DNA of 64,000 nt from Kribbella sp. CA-293567 (GCF_027627575.1 NZ_CP114065.1:3658001-3722000), one strand, 5' to 3'; positions 26,801 through 33,829 are shown, numbered from the stretch's first letter. Notes: generated from the letters alone by a model not told the origin. A program made the numbers and translations.

Positions 26801-27206
26801 TGTAGCCGTCGACGAGCAGGATGTCGGTCACCAAAATCCAGGCCCAGCTACCGTCCTCGCGACGGACCAGGGTCGAGGATGTGGCCGGTTCTGGTGCTGC
26901 GGTGAGTCGTTCGCGGGCGATGACCCGGATCTGATCGTCGCCGTGACCGGCGTCCAGGATCTCGGTCGGAAGGGTGGTCGCGGTGTCGACGTACTGGAGG
27001 GGAACGCCGTCCTCGTCGCCGAAACGGACCCGCAGCGCATCGGTCTCGGAGAAGGCGGCACTGACCGAGGAGGCGAACGAAGCGGGATCGATCAGGCCGT
27101 CCAGCCAGATCAGCTGACCCGCGCAGAACACCGAAGACTCAGGAGCAAGGCTCCGTGCCACCCAGTTACCTCGCTGGCTCGCAGTCAACTCCACGCGTAC
27201 ACCCAC
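17808..27206 (-). CDS. NRPS1: C*-A(beta-Ala)-T-C-E*-C-A(basic)-T-TE
   Basis: 3132 residues from GTG 27206; AGAGAA-GTGGGTGT is shared with the NRPS2 start. Domains by approximate residue: 1-430 C-like with DILLVDGYS (~130) instead of HHxxxDG; 438-912 A1 with code V235 D236 T239 L278 I299 S301 F322 G330 D331, a beta-alanine type; ~962 T (GGHSL); 1028-1465 C with HHLVTDA; 1466-1800 degenerate epimerase-like domain with no His motif; 1818-2248 C with EHILLDGWS; 2270-2775 A2, code roughly D-A-E-D-V-L-L-I-N-K (Lys/Orn-like); ~2830 T; 2900-3132 thioesterase with GWSYG and a C-terminal His (DEDHQS). The TE makes this the terminal protein. An A-T pair appears to be missing between C2 and E* compared with NRPS2. 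Controlled by iron box 4. Confidence 0.93.
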   Translation of the reverse strand: MGVRVELTASQRGNWVARSLAPESSVFCAGQLIWLDGLIDPASFASSVSAAFSETDALRVRFGDEDGVPLQYVDTATTLPTEILDAGHGDDQIRVIARERLTAAPEPATSSTLVRREDGSWAWILVTDILLVDGYSISLFIRRVAEIHSATQAGDPVPDRWFGSLEDVTAHGDSGTEEDATYWSSILAVESAGHESVEDLSEVFVSSSRPVAVPVPDDTYSRVQQFARTARVSWTDSLIAVWGVYTALIDRRDYVAVRVPLMLRDDRESLKTPSAISRAIPVVTQISPYQTFGNILEAVANQLKTSRRHTTAEDHQIARSWPAGQASYLTLPTINIRLFESAPRLGDSETISTGPVGSLDLAIYRDPDSGIRLEVSAGSATGDPLLHAEQFSRFLDAVLDGSGAQTLHTLSTGLTSAADGPDPAWARGTVLDVAPATVNELVRRRVAASPDVVAVVAADGAELTYGEFDARVNALAHLLVEDGVRVGDRVAVAMTRSIDLVVALTAVLRAGAAYVPIDPAYPAERIEHILGDAAPRVVITDQHLTELQPRLATAEKTAPVLARPLNDLDAAVVIFTSGTTGTPKGVAVSHRALVNRLVWGQRVLDYQPDDVALSKSGVGFVDAVTELFGPLIAGARIVVVPAETAQDPAALLATVARHRVTHLLTVPSLADVLIRHDDAPAALTSVRHWISSGEALGQSTTDALRIAAPQAELHNFYGSTEVTGDGTTAKNTSIGVPVANTTAHVLDAWLRPVPVGVAGELYLGGVQLADGYAARAGLTSSRFVADPFSDDGARLYRTGDVVQWNSQGQLEYLGRSDDQVKIRGYRIEPAEVRAVLEQHPEVTGAAIATFDHPAGGQYLAAYVTTNSIEDPALFDTLRGHLAQSLPDYMVPATFTRLDRFPVTPNGKLDRRALPQPDLTSGAADSRAPETDTEIALAAIFRDVLHLADDTDLGVDSDFFRLGGHSLLAARVVAHANALPGIALTLRDVFDHPRISELARIADNSTATVAAPGSRIGDLPRPVAVPVSYGQQALWFTEQIAGRSIYRTEIVLQAGAQLELDALTTAVRRVVARHEILRTILVPDEETSSLRQVVCAEPDDDTKVLEVEHVGAEPLNDKIAQVAALPLDFTSEFGLKFHLLRHADGDVLIAYGHHLVTDADSFGVLVHELNKFYLEATTGSSTEIAPLPLQYADFAVWQRHVLGDRKDPESRYQSDLRYWQDTLSDLPTETVLPLDQPRDRTEERTIRPATTSLTSDETATVDELLVEHKATPLQALIAAFSLALWDEGAGDTVPIGTPASLRDQPELQDLIGYFVNTVVVRADIDADAGFAQTLLRCRDRLLEAADHKLVPFEHVVEAVNPPRRFGVSPLFQVMAAYVDRGGNSGAVPPLTNYASTTADGPLASQPALFDLVSSIERLDSGAFGMNLNAARELFSAETTARLLRNTARFLALGSRHPELTVKQLAQIVHAGDGGRLTAISDVRDVRRFQLPLEDFDISTAPLWRAAIDHVDHALSGAGLALRLAVPDSGAGELVAETGNPELLDAVSEKLTDLVTAYQANIPMVVAAAPRAAAEYSDDELTAVLDDPFWEDWVDQLADAPATVLRQRGDAVASAASSVTAGRAASAVDDTPVRSVVLTAVTKALAEIAEGALLVELHESDGPLTTRRFPVLLDDGDVVGLSPERAAEYAALAGHPRFSRFFDELPIPRIRVGVFRSQARLVTEPAAGAGVPEDGVGIHVLVAGRHPDDYVVRVWVESAPTVDVDPKALAAAISEEIGGAGIPVPHQERRAAFTLRRADRVTLTPAEEESLRVRYGHDVQILPLGPLQRGLFYHLLRSQESDDHNTYVSQITRQIAGDLDPGRMTAAIAGAMERYPNLQAAFVPPGDVQVVPSGVEVPVRVIRSDEWEHRGIDVEQFLAAERGEPFDFEVPPLIRFTLLEHDHQAWTLVMSFEHILLDGWSINALLAEILSIYGDDGYVDRVRPASFRSYLDWVDEQDPAAAYRAWDGYLAELPGPTLLCPDFVDVGDAQGETGELHLDLSPAEAMLVFDTARAAKVTVGTLLQTAWGIALSRLTGTNDVVFGNTVSGRPPALPDADRIIGLMFNTVPMRVNLPPFETNRQLLARVQSEQLLVIDHPQATLTQIQTNAGMPVLFDTLFVVQNVPLGKTSGQDTAGLQVVGAKVDDATHYPVTFAVDPEEHDGAATVHVRLSYRRDVFDAPAAELLLERYVQVLVSLTRRLDEPVGTLSALLADETDPHTGIAADLHRAVEPVTVGELLERQVRLSGSETALVAGDRAFTFAEFFAEVNRYARLLLEEGVGPEHRVALLLPRDERTVIAMFAVFAIGAAYVPVDSELPDERIGYMIEIAEPTVTLVTDRDVDRLTGAIGAVVNLDSAPTLDRLARKATDPVTAAERGGLISLDNLAYIIFTSGTTGRPKGVAVGYRGLTNMYFNHVEKIFDRVVDHQRGRRMKIAHTTSFSFDASWEQLFWLLNGHEVHVIDEEMRRDHQRLLAHYDEVCMDGFDVTPSYGQLLVEEGLLDRDRPAGRSVSSDAAGVVFVSLGGEAVPDRLWQQLRGAPGVESYNLYGPTEYTINALGADLADSATSSVGTPIFNTRAYILDENLQPALPGVAGELYLAGDGTARGYWGRSALTAERFVACPWEPAERMYRTGDLARWNDDGMIDYLGRADEQIKIRGYRIEPDEIRDVVQEFPAITRAEVVAVEHSTGLQLAAYYSTNTDADVTEPLRSHLAKYLPDYMVPAALVVVDSFPLTPTGKLDRRALPPADVAAAGVGTGRALESATELALAAIFREVLDLDEGLVLGAASDFFRLGGHSLAAMRLASRMNRTFPVNTAMRDVITASTIGELGTVVDTKLQQDAGAAAGISAIANRFVQSLNGRNLFCAHPKFGGSSMYSELSRYLPHGVGLVGIDDPAIVGLDLEFDDLEELSSAYADVVQGLQPAGPYELLGWSYGAHIMFAVARQLLSRGERVETLVIVDAMPAGAENSTERLERPGSAESMRDEMRKAFGEEAFTELLADSKQLQAVETAGLRCDVMTSAPTRGSLDVETLVIASSATHEPRVAELGREDALGWEGYLTNYSFFVAEDEDHQSIVEPASGLPKWGPRLAKVLVR
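24340..24975. repeat. A-domain C-terminal subdomain/T segment, near-identical copy 1
   Basis: DNA here (beta-Ala A-domain lid and T domain of NRPS1) is nearly identical to 35,110-35,740, which lies in the serine module of NRPS2. The similarity stops going into the specificity core of the A domain (upstream in the genes, above 24,975). Confidence 0.75.
26190..26540. repeat. NRPS N-terminal domain repeat, copy 1
   Basis: By eye about 8 mismatches in 351 bp against 40,230-40,580 (constant offset of 14,040 bp). Both copies lie inside the N-terminal C-like domains. Flanking sequence is clearly more diverged, which points to gene conversion. Confidence 0.85.
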
Positions 27207-27237
27207 TTCTCTTGAGACCCGGTCGAGCAACTTTAAT

Positions 27238-27256
27238 GAAGGTTAGGCTAACCTTT
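27238..27256 (+). promoter_or_regulatory. Iron box 4, divergent
   Basis: GAAGGTTAGGCTAACCTTT; the inner 15 bp AGGTTAGGCTAACCT are perfectly self-complementary around the centre. It lies between NRPS1 (minus) and the ABC exporter operon (plus), only 4 bp before the GTG of the first transporter gene. Confidence 0.9.
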
Positions 27257-27260
27257 CAAC

Positions 27261-29012
27261 GTGCCGCCGCCCATCTCACCACCCCACCGAGCCTCCGACC
27301 CGACCGGGTGGGGCCGCGGACGTTCGACCCGTCGGTCACCTGTGTTCTGGCAGGCGCCCACCGAGCCGCCCGAGGTGCAGCCGTTCGAGGCCGCCCCGGG
27401 GACCACCGCCGGACGATTCCTGATGCACGTGATCCTGTCGGCGCGGAGAATCACCGTTCCTGCGGCACTGGCGGCGACCGTCTGGCAGGTGGGCGAGGCA
27501 GCGGTCCCGGTGGTGATGGGCGTCGCGATCGACCGAGCCCTGGCAACCGGGGACGTGGGGCAGTTGGTGCTGTGGATCGGCGCACTGGTGTCCTTGTACG
27601 TCGGCTTGACGGTGGCGGCGAAGTTCGCCACCCAACTGACCGCGTATGCGGTGCAGCTGCTGCAGCACCGCCTCCGAAGCACCCTCTCGATCGGCGTACT
27701 GCATCCGGTCGGCGGCGCCCACGCGCCGGACGGAGGCGTCGTCTCGGTGATGACCAACGACGTCGCCCGCCTGGCCAACGGGGTTCAGCTCGTGATCATG
27801 CCGATCGCGAGAATCGTGACCATCGCATTCATCGCCGTCTCACTGCTGACGACGCATTGGCTGCTCGGGCTGGCGGTGCTGGTGGGAGCACCGGTGGCCG
27901 TGTGGTCGATGGGCATGCTCAGTGAGAGGGTGTCCCGGGACACCCGGGAGTACCAGGGACTGCTGGCCTCCACCGTCGGACTGGCCACTGATGTCGTGGC
28001 CGGATATCGAGTGGTCAAGGGCATCCGTGCCGAGACCGAGGCGACCAGAAGGTACCGGCAGGCCAGCCAGGAGACGCTCGTCGGCGCCAAGCGCAACGCG
28101 GGACTGCTGGGCAGATTTCTGATGGGCTCCGGCGTCGTCACCGGCATCTTCGTTGCCGCGGTGATGGGGCTCGCGGGCTGGTTCGCGGTGGATGGGCAGC
28201 TGAGCATCGGCGAGCTGATCGCCGCCGTCGGCCTCGCTCAGGCACTGCTGCCGCAGATCCAGTCGATCGCGAACGATTCGATTCCCAACCTCGCCGGATC
28301 CCGCGCCTCGTCCGCGCGGGTCCTCGATGTCCTGAAGATCGACGCCGGCGTGGCGCCCGAGCCTGTCGACGCGACCAGGCAGGAGATTCCGCAGCTACCG
28401 GTGCTGGAGGTGTCCACGCCCAGCGCGACGATCCGGGTGGAGCCCGGCGAGCTCGTGGGTGTGCGCGCCGACGACCTGACCGCTGCCCGCCTCGCGGAGG
28501 CGGTGCTGGATCCGCGTGGGCGCGGCGGCGAGGTGGCGGTGCGGCTGAACGGAATCGCTGCGGGGGAGCTGACTGCGCAGGACTACCGCTCCCGGGTCAT
28601 AGTCACGCCGCACCGGGTCATGCTGTTCAGTGGGACGATCCGCGACAATCTCACTGCCACCGCGGCCACACCCGAGCTGGTTGCAGCTGCGGTGCGAGCC
28701 GCGGCCTGCGGCGATTTCGCTGCCGATCTCGACCTCCCGGTCGGCGAGGACGGCAACCGCCTCTCCGGCGGCCAGCTTCAGCGACTTGCGCTCGCCCGCG
28801 CCCTGGCGAGCGACGCGCCGGTGCTCGTGCTGCACGACCCGACCACGGCTGTCGACTCGGTCACCGAGCACACGATCGCGGAGCGCCTGCGCGACGTTCG
28901 CGCAGGCCGCTCCACCCTGCTGATCACTTCGTCGCCCGCCTTGCTGGGCAGCTGCGACCGCGTCATCGACCTGCTCGAGGACGCACTGGCGCCCGCAGGG
29001 ACAACGCTGTGA
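27261..29012 (+). CDS. ABC transporter half 1, fused TM and ATPase, Walker A lost
   Basis: 583 residues from GTG 27261. No ribosome site is visible 5 bp after the iron box, so the mRNA may be leaderless or the real start may be a little downstream. A six-helix exporter TM domain (about residues 55-330) is followed by a nucleotide-binding domain. In the ATPase the Walker A loop GxxGxGKS/T is replaced by RADDLTAAR (~residue 401-409), so this half cannot bind ATP normally. The signature LSGGQ (~500) is intact and the Walker B region is HDPTTAVD. It overlaps the next gene by GTGA, giving a heterodimer. Related pairs (for example IrtAB) move siderophores; export of the product is the simplest role. 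Confidence 0.9.
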   Translation: MPPPISPPHRASDPTGWGRGRSTRRSPVFWQAPTEPPEVQPFEAAPGTTAGRFLMHVILSARRITVPAALAATVWQVGEAAVPVVMGVAIDRALATGDVGQLVLWIGALVSLYVGLTVAAKFATQLTAYAVQLLQHRLRSTLSIGVLHPVGGAHAPDGGVVSVMTNDVARLANGVQLVIMPIARIVTIAFIAVSLLTTHWLLGLAVLVGAPVAVWSMGMLSERVSRDTREYQGLLASTVGLATDVVAGYRVVKGIRAETEATRRYRQASQETLVGAKRNAGLLGRFLMGSGVVTGIFVAAVMGLAGWFAVDGQLSIGELIAAVGLAQALLPQIQSIANDSIPNLAGSRASSARVLDVLKIDAGVAPEPVDATRQEIPQLPVLEVSTPSATIRVEPGELVGVRADDLTAARLAEAVLDPRGRGGEVAVRLNGIAAGELTAQDYRSRVIVTPHRVMLFSGTIRDNLTATAATPELVAAAVRAAACGDFAADLDLPVGEDGNRLSGGQLQRLALARALASDAPVLVLHDPTTAVDSVTEHTIAERLRDVRAGRSTLLITSSPALLGSCDRVIDLLEDALAPAGTTL

Positions 29013-30754
29013 GCGGGACATCTTTGGCAACCGAGCACGCACTGCCGGTCGCGGGTGGCAGAGAGACGGCCAGGGAGGTCTGGCGACTCAGCCGCGGGCA
29101 CAGGCTCCGGCTCCTCACTGTCGGAGCGCTCGGGATCGTCAGCACCGGCGTCAACGTGATCCCGCCACTGATCGTCGGGTTCCTCGTCGACCGAGTGCAG
29201 GCAGGTACCGCTGACCTCGGCACCGTACTGACGGTCACGGCGGTCATGGCACTCTCGGCAATTCTCGGCGCGGCCGGTACCGCGGTGACGATCGTGCTTG
29301 CCACTCGCGTCTACCACACCATCCTCGCCGCGTTGCGCGAACAGCTCGTGGGCCGCGCCATGACGCTCCCGCAGCATCTCGTCGAGCGCGCCGGGACCGG
29401 GGATCTGATCTCCCGGACCAGCGACGACGTCACCGCCGTCGCCGATGCCGCCCCCGCGGTCATCCCCGCGCTCACCGTCACCGCGTTCACCATCATCGTG
29501 TCGCTGGGCGGGCTCGCGGCGCTGGAGTGGCCGTACGCCGCCGCGTTCGCCGTCGTACTGCCTGTCTACGTACTCGTCATGCGCTGGTACCTCCGCATCG
29601 GTCCGCGGGTGTACGGCGCCGAACGAGCGGCGATGAGCGCCCGGGCGCAGCAGATCCTCGAGTCCCAGCGCGGCCACGCCACCGTGCTCGGGCTCGGGCT
29701 GACCGAGCAGCGGCACCACAGCGTGATGGCCGCGTCCTGGGGAGTCGCGGTGTGGACGCTCCGCGCGCGCGCCGTGCAGGTCATGCTCAGCATCCGGCTG
29801 AACTTCGGCGAATGTCTGAGCCTGGCCACCGTGCTCGTCGTCGGTTTCGTTTTGATCGAGGCGGACGCGTCCACCGTCGGTGGCGCCACCGCCGCGATGC
29901 TGCTCGTCCTGCGCCTGCTCGGCCCGCTCAACGAACTGGTGTTCGTCATCGACGACCTCCAGTCGGCCCTGGCATCGCTGAGCCGGATGATCGGGGTCAC
30001 CACCATCCCGGAGGAAGCGGGCGAGCCGGCCGCGACAGCGGACGCGGACATCGCCGTGCGGCTGAACGACGTCGCCTTCGGCTACGGCGACGGCCCTCGT
30101 CTGTTCGACAACCTCACCCTCGACATCCCCAGTGGTCAGCGCATCGCTGTGGTCGGCGCCTCCGGGGCCGGCAAGACGACGCTTGCCGCCGTCATCGCCG
30201 GCATCCATCGACCCGACGCGGGGACGGTGACCCAGCCCGTCCGTACGACGTTGATCACCCAAGAGACGCACGTGTTCGCCGGCAGTCTGCGGGACAATCT
30301 CACGCTCGCCGCCCCCAGTGCGACCGACGACGACATCCACGCGGCGCTGGACGCCACCGGGGCAGCCGGTCTGCTCGACCTGCTGCCGGACGCTCTCGAC
30401 ACGATGATCGGCACCGGCGGACATTCGCTCACCGATGCACAGGCTCAACAGCTCGCCCTCGTCCGGCTACTGCTCGCGGACCCTGAACTGGCGATCCTGG
30501 ACGAGGCGACCGCCGAGGCCGGCTCCACCCATGCCGGGCTGCTGGACCGCGCCGCCGATGCGGTCCTGCGTGGGCGGACCGGGTTGGTGATCGCGCATCG
30601 CCTTTCCCAGGCCGCGACCTGTGACCGGATCGTCGTCATGGAGCACGGCCGGATCATCGAGAGCGGAACACATGACGAGCTGGTCGCCGCTGGTGGCGTG
30701 TACGGCGGGCTGTGGAGCGCGTGGGAGGCCGGACGGAGCATGAACAACAAGTGA
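29009..30754 (+). CDS. ABC transporter half 2, fused TM and ATPase, signature motif lost
   Basis: 581 residues from GTG 29009, overlapping the stop of half 1. Six-helix exporter TM domain (about residues 25-310), then an ATPase with an intact Walker A (GASGAGKT, ~381) and Walker B (LAILDEAT, ~493). The signature motif reads LTDAQ instead of LSGGQ (~474). Paired with half 1, only one composite ATP site (Walker A/B of this protein with LSGGQ of half 1) has all its parts; the other site has neither. This is an extreme form of the asymmetry known in heterodimeric ABC exporters. Membrane-located; substrate inferred from the locus. Confidence 0.92.
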   Translation: MSGTSLATEHALPVAGGRETAREVWRLSRGHRLRLLTVGALGIVSTGVNVIPPLIVGFLVDRVQAGTADLGTVLTVTAVMALSAILGAAGTAVTIVLATRVYHTILAALREQLVGRAMTLPQHLVERAGTGDLISRTSDDVTAVADAAPAVIPALTVTAFTIIVSLGGLAALEWPYAAAFAVVLPVYVLVMRWYLRIGPRVYGAERAAMSARAQQILESQRGHATVLGLGLTEQRHHSVMAASWGVAVWTLRARAVQVMLSIRLNFGECLSLATVLVVGFVLIEADASTVGGATAAMLLVLRLLGPLNELVFVIDDLQSALASLSRMIGVTTIPEEAGEPAATADADIAVRLNDVAFGYGDGPRLFDNLTLDIPSGQRIAVVGASGAGKTTLAAVIAGIHRPDAGTVTQPVRTTLITQETHVFAGSLRDNLTLAAPSATDDDIHAALDATGAAGLLDLLPDALDTMIGTGGHSLTDAQAQQLALVRLLLADPELAILDEATAEAGSTHAGLLDRAADAVLRGRTGLVIAHRLSQAATCDRIVVMEHGRIIESGTHDELVAAGGVYGGLWSAWEAGRSMNNK

Positions 30755-30768
30755 GGAAGGACTCGGTC

Positions 30769-31626
30769 ATGACGGGAAACGTTGTCGGCACGCCGGACAA
30801 CACGGCGGTACGGACCGCGCTGTGGCGCGCCTTGCACACCCAGGTGGACGAGCCACCGCATGTCCTCGAGGACGTGCTGGGTGCCCGGCTGGCGCAGGAC
30901 GGCGACGGCTGGCGCGAGCGCGGAGACATGGTCCCCGGTGACTCGCGGGGAAAGCGAGCCACGATCGTCGGCCGGGCGCGGCTGACCGAGGACCTGGTGG
31001 CGGAGGCCGCGAGCCGCGGCGTGGATCAGTACGTGATTCTGGGTGCGGGCCTGGACACCTACGCCCAGCGTCATCCCGCCGCGGGCTCGACCATGACCGT
31101 CTTCGAGATCGACCAGCCGGAGACGCAGGGCTGGAAGCGGAGCCGGTTGATCGAACTCGGCTACGACATCCCCGAGTGGTTGCGCCTGGTTCCGGTCGAT
31201 TTCGAAGCGAACGACGACTGGTGGGATCGACTGCAGGCAGCGGGATTCGATCCCGCGCGTCCCGCGGTGGTGTCCTGGCTGGGCGTCACCATGTACCTGA
31301 CCGAACAGGCCACGACGGCGACCCTCGAGCGGGTGGCGAGCCTGCCGGCCGGCTCGTCGCTGATCGTCACGTTCTTCCTTCCGCTCGAGGATCTGCTGCC
31401 CGAGGACGTACCGATTCGGCGCGCCTCCAGAGAGGGTGCCCGGCGGTCCGGCACGCCTTTCATCGGCTTCTACACGCCCGGCCGGATGATCGAACTGGCA
31501 CGGCAGGCAGGCTTCGCGGACGCCGAACACGTCTCCGCGGCCGGCCTGGCCGATCGCTACTTCGCGGGCCGGACCGACGGCCTGCGGCCCTACAGCGGCG
31601 AGGAAGTGCTGATCGCCACCGTGTGA
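30769..31626 (+). CDS. Class I SAM-dependent methyltransferase, TIGR00027/LCMT-like
   Basis: 285 residues from ATG 30769 (GAGGAAGG upstream); 14 bp after the ABC genes. Motif I is the family form VILGAGLDTYAQRHP, followed by the acidic SAM-ribose residue (FEIDQP) and SWLGVTMYLTEQ. This family of small actinobacterial methyltransferases is related to leucine carboxyl methyltransferases and usually O-methylates carboxyls or hydroxyls. Here it may cap a carboxylate or hydroxyl of the metallophore or its starter acid. The exact target is unknown. Confidence 0.88.
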   Translation: MTGNVVGTPDNTAVRTALWRALHTQVDEPPHVLEDVLGARLAQDGDGWRERGDMVPGDSRGKRATIVGRARLTEDLVAEAASRGVDQYVILGAGLDTYAQRHPAAGSTMTVFEIDQPETQGWKRSRLIELGYDIPEWLRLVPVDFEANDDWWDRLQAAGFDPARPAVVSWLGVTMYLTEQATTATLERVASLPAGSSLIVTFFLPLEDLLPEDVPIRRASREGARRSGTPFIGFYTPGRMIELARQAGFADAEHVSAAGLADRYFAGRTDGLRPYSGEEVLIATV

Positions 31627-31682
31627 CCCAGCGACGGGAACCATCGAAGACAGGCTGGCCAAGCAATGGACGAGGAGTTCTG

Positions 31683-31934
31683 ATGAGACTGAGCACTGAG
31701 CAAGTGATCGCCGACGTCGCCGACGTGTTGTACCTCGAGCCCGCGGCGATCGACTACGAGTTGAGCCTCCGCGACCAGGGGATGGATTCGGTGCGGCTGA
31801 TGGATCTGGTGGAGCGGTGGCGCACCGCGGGAGTGGCCGGGATCGACTTCATCACCCTGGCCGAGGACTCGCGCCTGGGGCACTGGATCGAGGTCCTGGA
31901 GAAGCTCCAGGCCGGCGAAGAAGTGGCTTCCTGA
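31683..31934 (+). CDS. Free-standing aryl carrier protein
   Basis: 83 residues from ATG 31683 (GAGGAG upstream). The phosphopantetheine site is DQGMDSVRLMDLVERWR (Ser ~residue 39), and GIDFITLAEDSRLGHWIEVL follows. Both match the carrier domain of EntB/DhbB rather than acyl carrier proteins of fatty-acid type. The isochorismatase half of EntB is absent. It should receive the acid activated by the aryl-AMP ligase and present it to the N-terminal C domain of NRPS2, and possibly of NRPS1. Last gene of the exporter-methyltransferase operon. Confidence 0.92.
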   Translation: MRLSTEQVIADVADVLYLEPAAIDYELSLRDQGMDSVRLMDLVERWRTAGVAGIDFITLAEDSRLGHWIEVLEKLQAGEEVAS

Positions 31935-31978
31935 CCGTGCGGTAGACGTGCTCGGCGCCGTGGGCCTACCGCCTCAGT

Positions 31979-33829
31979 TCACGGTGCCAGCACTCGCAAC
32001 GTGTTGCCCCAGCCCACCAGCGACGTCGCGATGACGGTCAGTCCGGCATCGGCGACGACGGCCTCGAGTTCGTCCTTGGTGCGATATCCGGAGCCGTGCA
32101 GCGCCAGCTGCAGGAGGTCGCGCTCTGCGTCGTGTTCGTCCAGCTCGCCGGGATCGAAGGTGTCCTCCACCAGCAGTACCCGGCCACCGGGGCTCAGGCT
32201 CGCGGCGGCCCGCTGAAGAACGAGCCTCGCCTCCGCGTCGCGGTACTGCCCGAGCGTGTCGATGATCAGTACGGCGTCCGCCGGTTCGGTCTGCTCGAAC
32301 ACCGACTGCTCGACGATCCGGATCCGGTCACGTCTGGTCGCGTCCGCGATGCTGATCGGAATGTCCCTGCGGAACCAGTCCGCCGCGGTGGGGAGCGCCA
32401 CGATGGTCACCCTCGCGTCCGGATGGCCCGCCGTGAGGTAGTCGGCGTGGACCCCTGCACCAGGTCCGTGCACGACCACCTCGCCGACGCCGTCGAGCAC
32501 GGCTGACTTCGCGAGCGGATCGGCGAGCACCCGCGCGAACCGGGACTTGTTCTCCAGACGCTTGTGCTCGAAGGTCAGATCGCCGCGGAGGCCGTCCCAG
32601 TCGGTTCCGGTCACCGACCCCAGCACCGGACGATCGTCGCGGACCGCCGCTTCGAGGCCGTGGAAGGCCTGCGACATCCGGAACTCGACCCCGCCCGACA
32701 CCAGGTGATCGAGGACGGACTCGTCGGTCAGGAACTCGCCGGTCTCACTGAGCTTGTACTCGTCGCCGTCCAGTTCCAGGAGTTCGATCGCCTGCAGGTA
32801 CCGCAGGAACTTCGCCAGCGAGCGTTCGTTCGCTCCGGTGTGCCGTGCGAGCGCGGGTACGGTGCGCACTCCGCGGCTGATGCAGTCGGCGATCCCGAGG
32901 TTCGCCGCCGCCCGAACAGCCAGCGTTGGCAGCAACTCCGACATCTGATGGAACTTCTCGAAGGCCTCGTCGTTGCGCTCGAGGTCCGGCATGGCGGGGT
33001 CGGCGTCCGACGCGACAACCTCCGCGCGCCGCCAGTAGCCGGTGAAGTCGATGTCGGCCTTGTCGACACCGCGCTCCTCGACAAGATACCGCCGCAGATC
33101 ACGGACCACGGCCTGTTCCCCGGCGAGCCAGGCGAAGATCGAGCCCTCTCGCCGGCCGGCCTCGCGCACTGCCCGCAGCAGCAACGGCTCAGTGCCCGCT
33201 GCCTGTCCGTGCCGCACGATCCAGGTCACCTCGACACCGGGGCGTGCTGGGAGATCGATCCGGTGCGACTCCTCAGCGACCTCGATGTAGACCTCGGCCT
33301 GCGCTTCGCCGGGCAGTTCCTTCAGCAGCCGGTCGATCGCGGGGACGGCCGTGTCGTCACCGGCAACGAGGAACCGGTCGTAACCTTCAGGCCACCCGTC
33401 CGAGACCGACGGTCCGCCGACGTGCAGGCGATCGCCGGGCTTCGCCCGGTACGCCCACGTCGTAGCGACACCCACGCCGTGTTTCACGAAATCGATGTCG
33501 AGCTCGCGGGTCTGCGGGTCGTAGCGGCGTACCGTGTAGACCCGCCACAGCGCCGGCGGGTCGGCCGGCCACCTGTACTTTCCGTCCTTGTAAACCGGGA
33601 GCACCGGCTCGCTCTCGCCGGGGTACGGGAAGATCAACCGGACGCTGTCGTCGAAACCGTGGCTGGCGAATTCGGGGAACGTCGTACCGTCGCTGCCGGT
33701 GAACGATCCCAGCTGATCGCCGGTCAGAGTCACCCGGCGCATCCCGGGCGTGACATCGACAACCCGCGCCACCTCCAGCTCCCGCAGGACGATGGTGTGT
33801 ACGACGGTGGGGCGGGCGCGACGCGGCAC
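31979..33829 (-). CDS. Siderophore-interacting flavoreductase fused to an O-methyltransferase-like domain
   Basis: 616 residues from GTG 33829 with GAGGAG 7 bases upstream. Residues 1-285 are a siderophore-interacting protein (FAD-binding ferric-siderophore reductase: VTPGMRRVTL, GFDDSVRLIFP, RVYTVRRYDP, VAGDDTAVPAI). Residues ~305-616 resemble a class I O-methyltransferase with an N-terminal dimerisation wHTH (FHQMSELLPTLAVRAAANLGIAD) and a Rossmann core. The SAM glycine motif reads VVHGPGAGVHADYL, where the acidic residue and GxGxG are altered, so SAM binding is doubtful. The first half should release iron from the imported complex in the cytoplasm; the second may methylate, sense or simply bind the ligand. 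It has its own iron box. Confidence 0.88.
   Translation of the reverse strand: MPRRARPTVVHTIVLRELEVARVVDVTPGMRRVTLTGDQLGSFTGSDGTTFPEFASHGFDDSVRLIFPYPGESEPVLPVYKDGKYRWPADPPALWRVYTVRRYDPQTRELDIDFVKHGVGVATTWAYRAKPGDRLHVGGPSVSDGWPEGYDRFLVAGDDTAVPAIDRLLKELPGEAQAEVYIEVAEESHRIDLPARPGVEVTWIVRHGQAAGTEPLLLRAVREAGRREGSIFAWLAGEQAVVRDLRRYLVEERGVDKADIDFTGYWRRAEVVASDADPAMPDLERNDEAFEKFHQMSELLPTLAVRAAANLGIADCISRGVRTVPALARHTGANERSLAKFLRYLQAIELLELDGDEYKLSETGEFLTDESVLDHLVSGGVEFRMSQAFHGLEAAVRDDRPVLGSVTGTDWDGLRGDLTFEHKRLENKSRFARVLADPLAKSAVLDGVGEVVVHGPGAGVHADYLTAGHPDARVTIVALPTAADWFRRDIPISIADATRRDRIRIVEQSVFEQTEPADAVLIIDTLGQYRDAEARLVLQRAAASLSPGGRVLLVEDTFDPGELDEHDAERDLLQLALHGSGYRTKDELEAVVADAGLTVIATSLVGWGNTLRVLAP

Noticed and set aside
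26780..27206. Heterocyclisation domain at the NRPS1 N-terminus
   Set aside because: DxxxxDxxS is met, but the rest follows EntF-like C domains, the NRPS2 copy has N instead of D, and beta-alanine cannot form a thiazoline or oxazoline.
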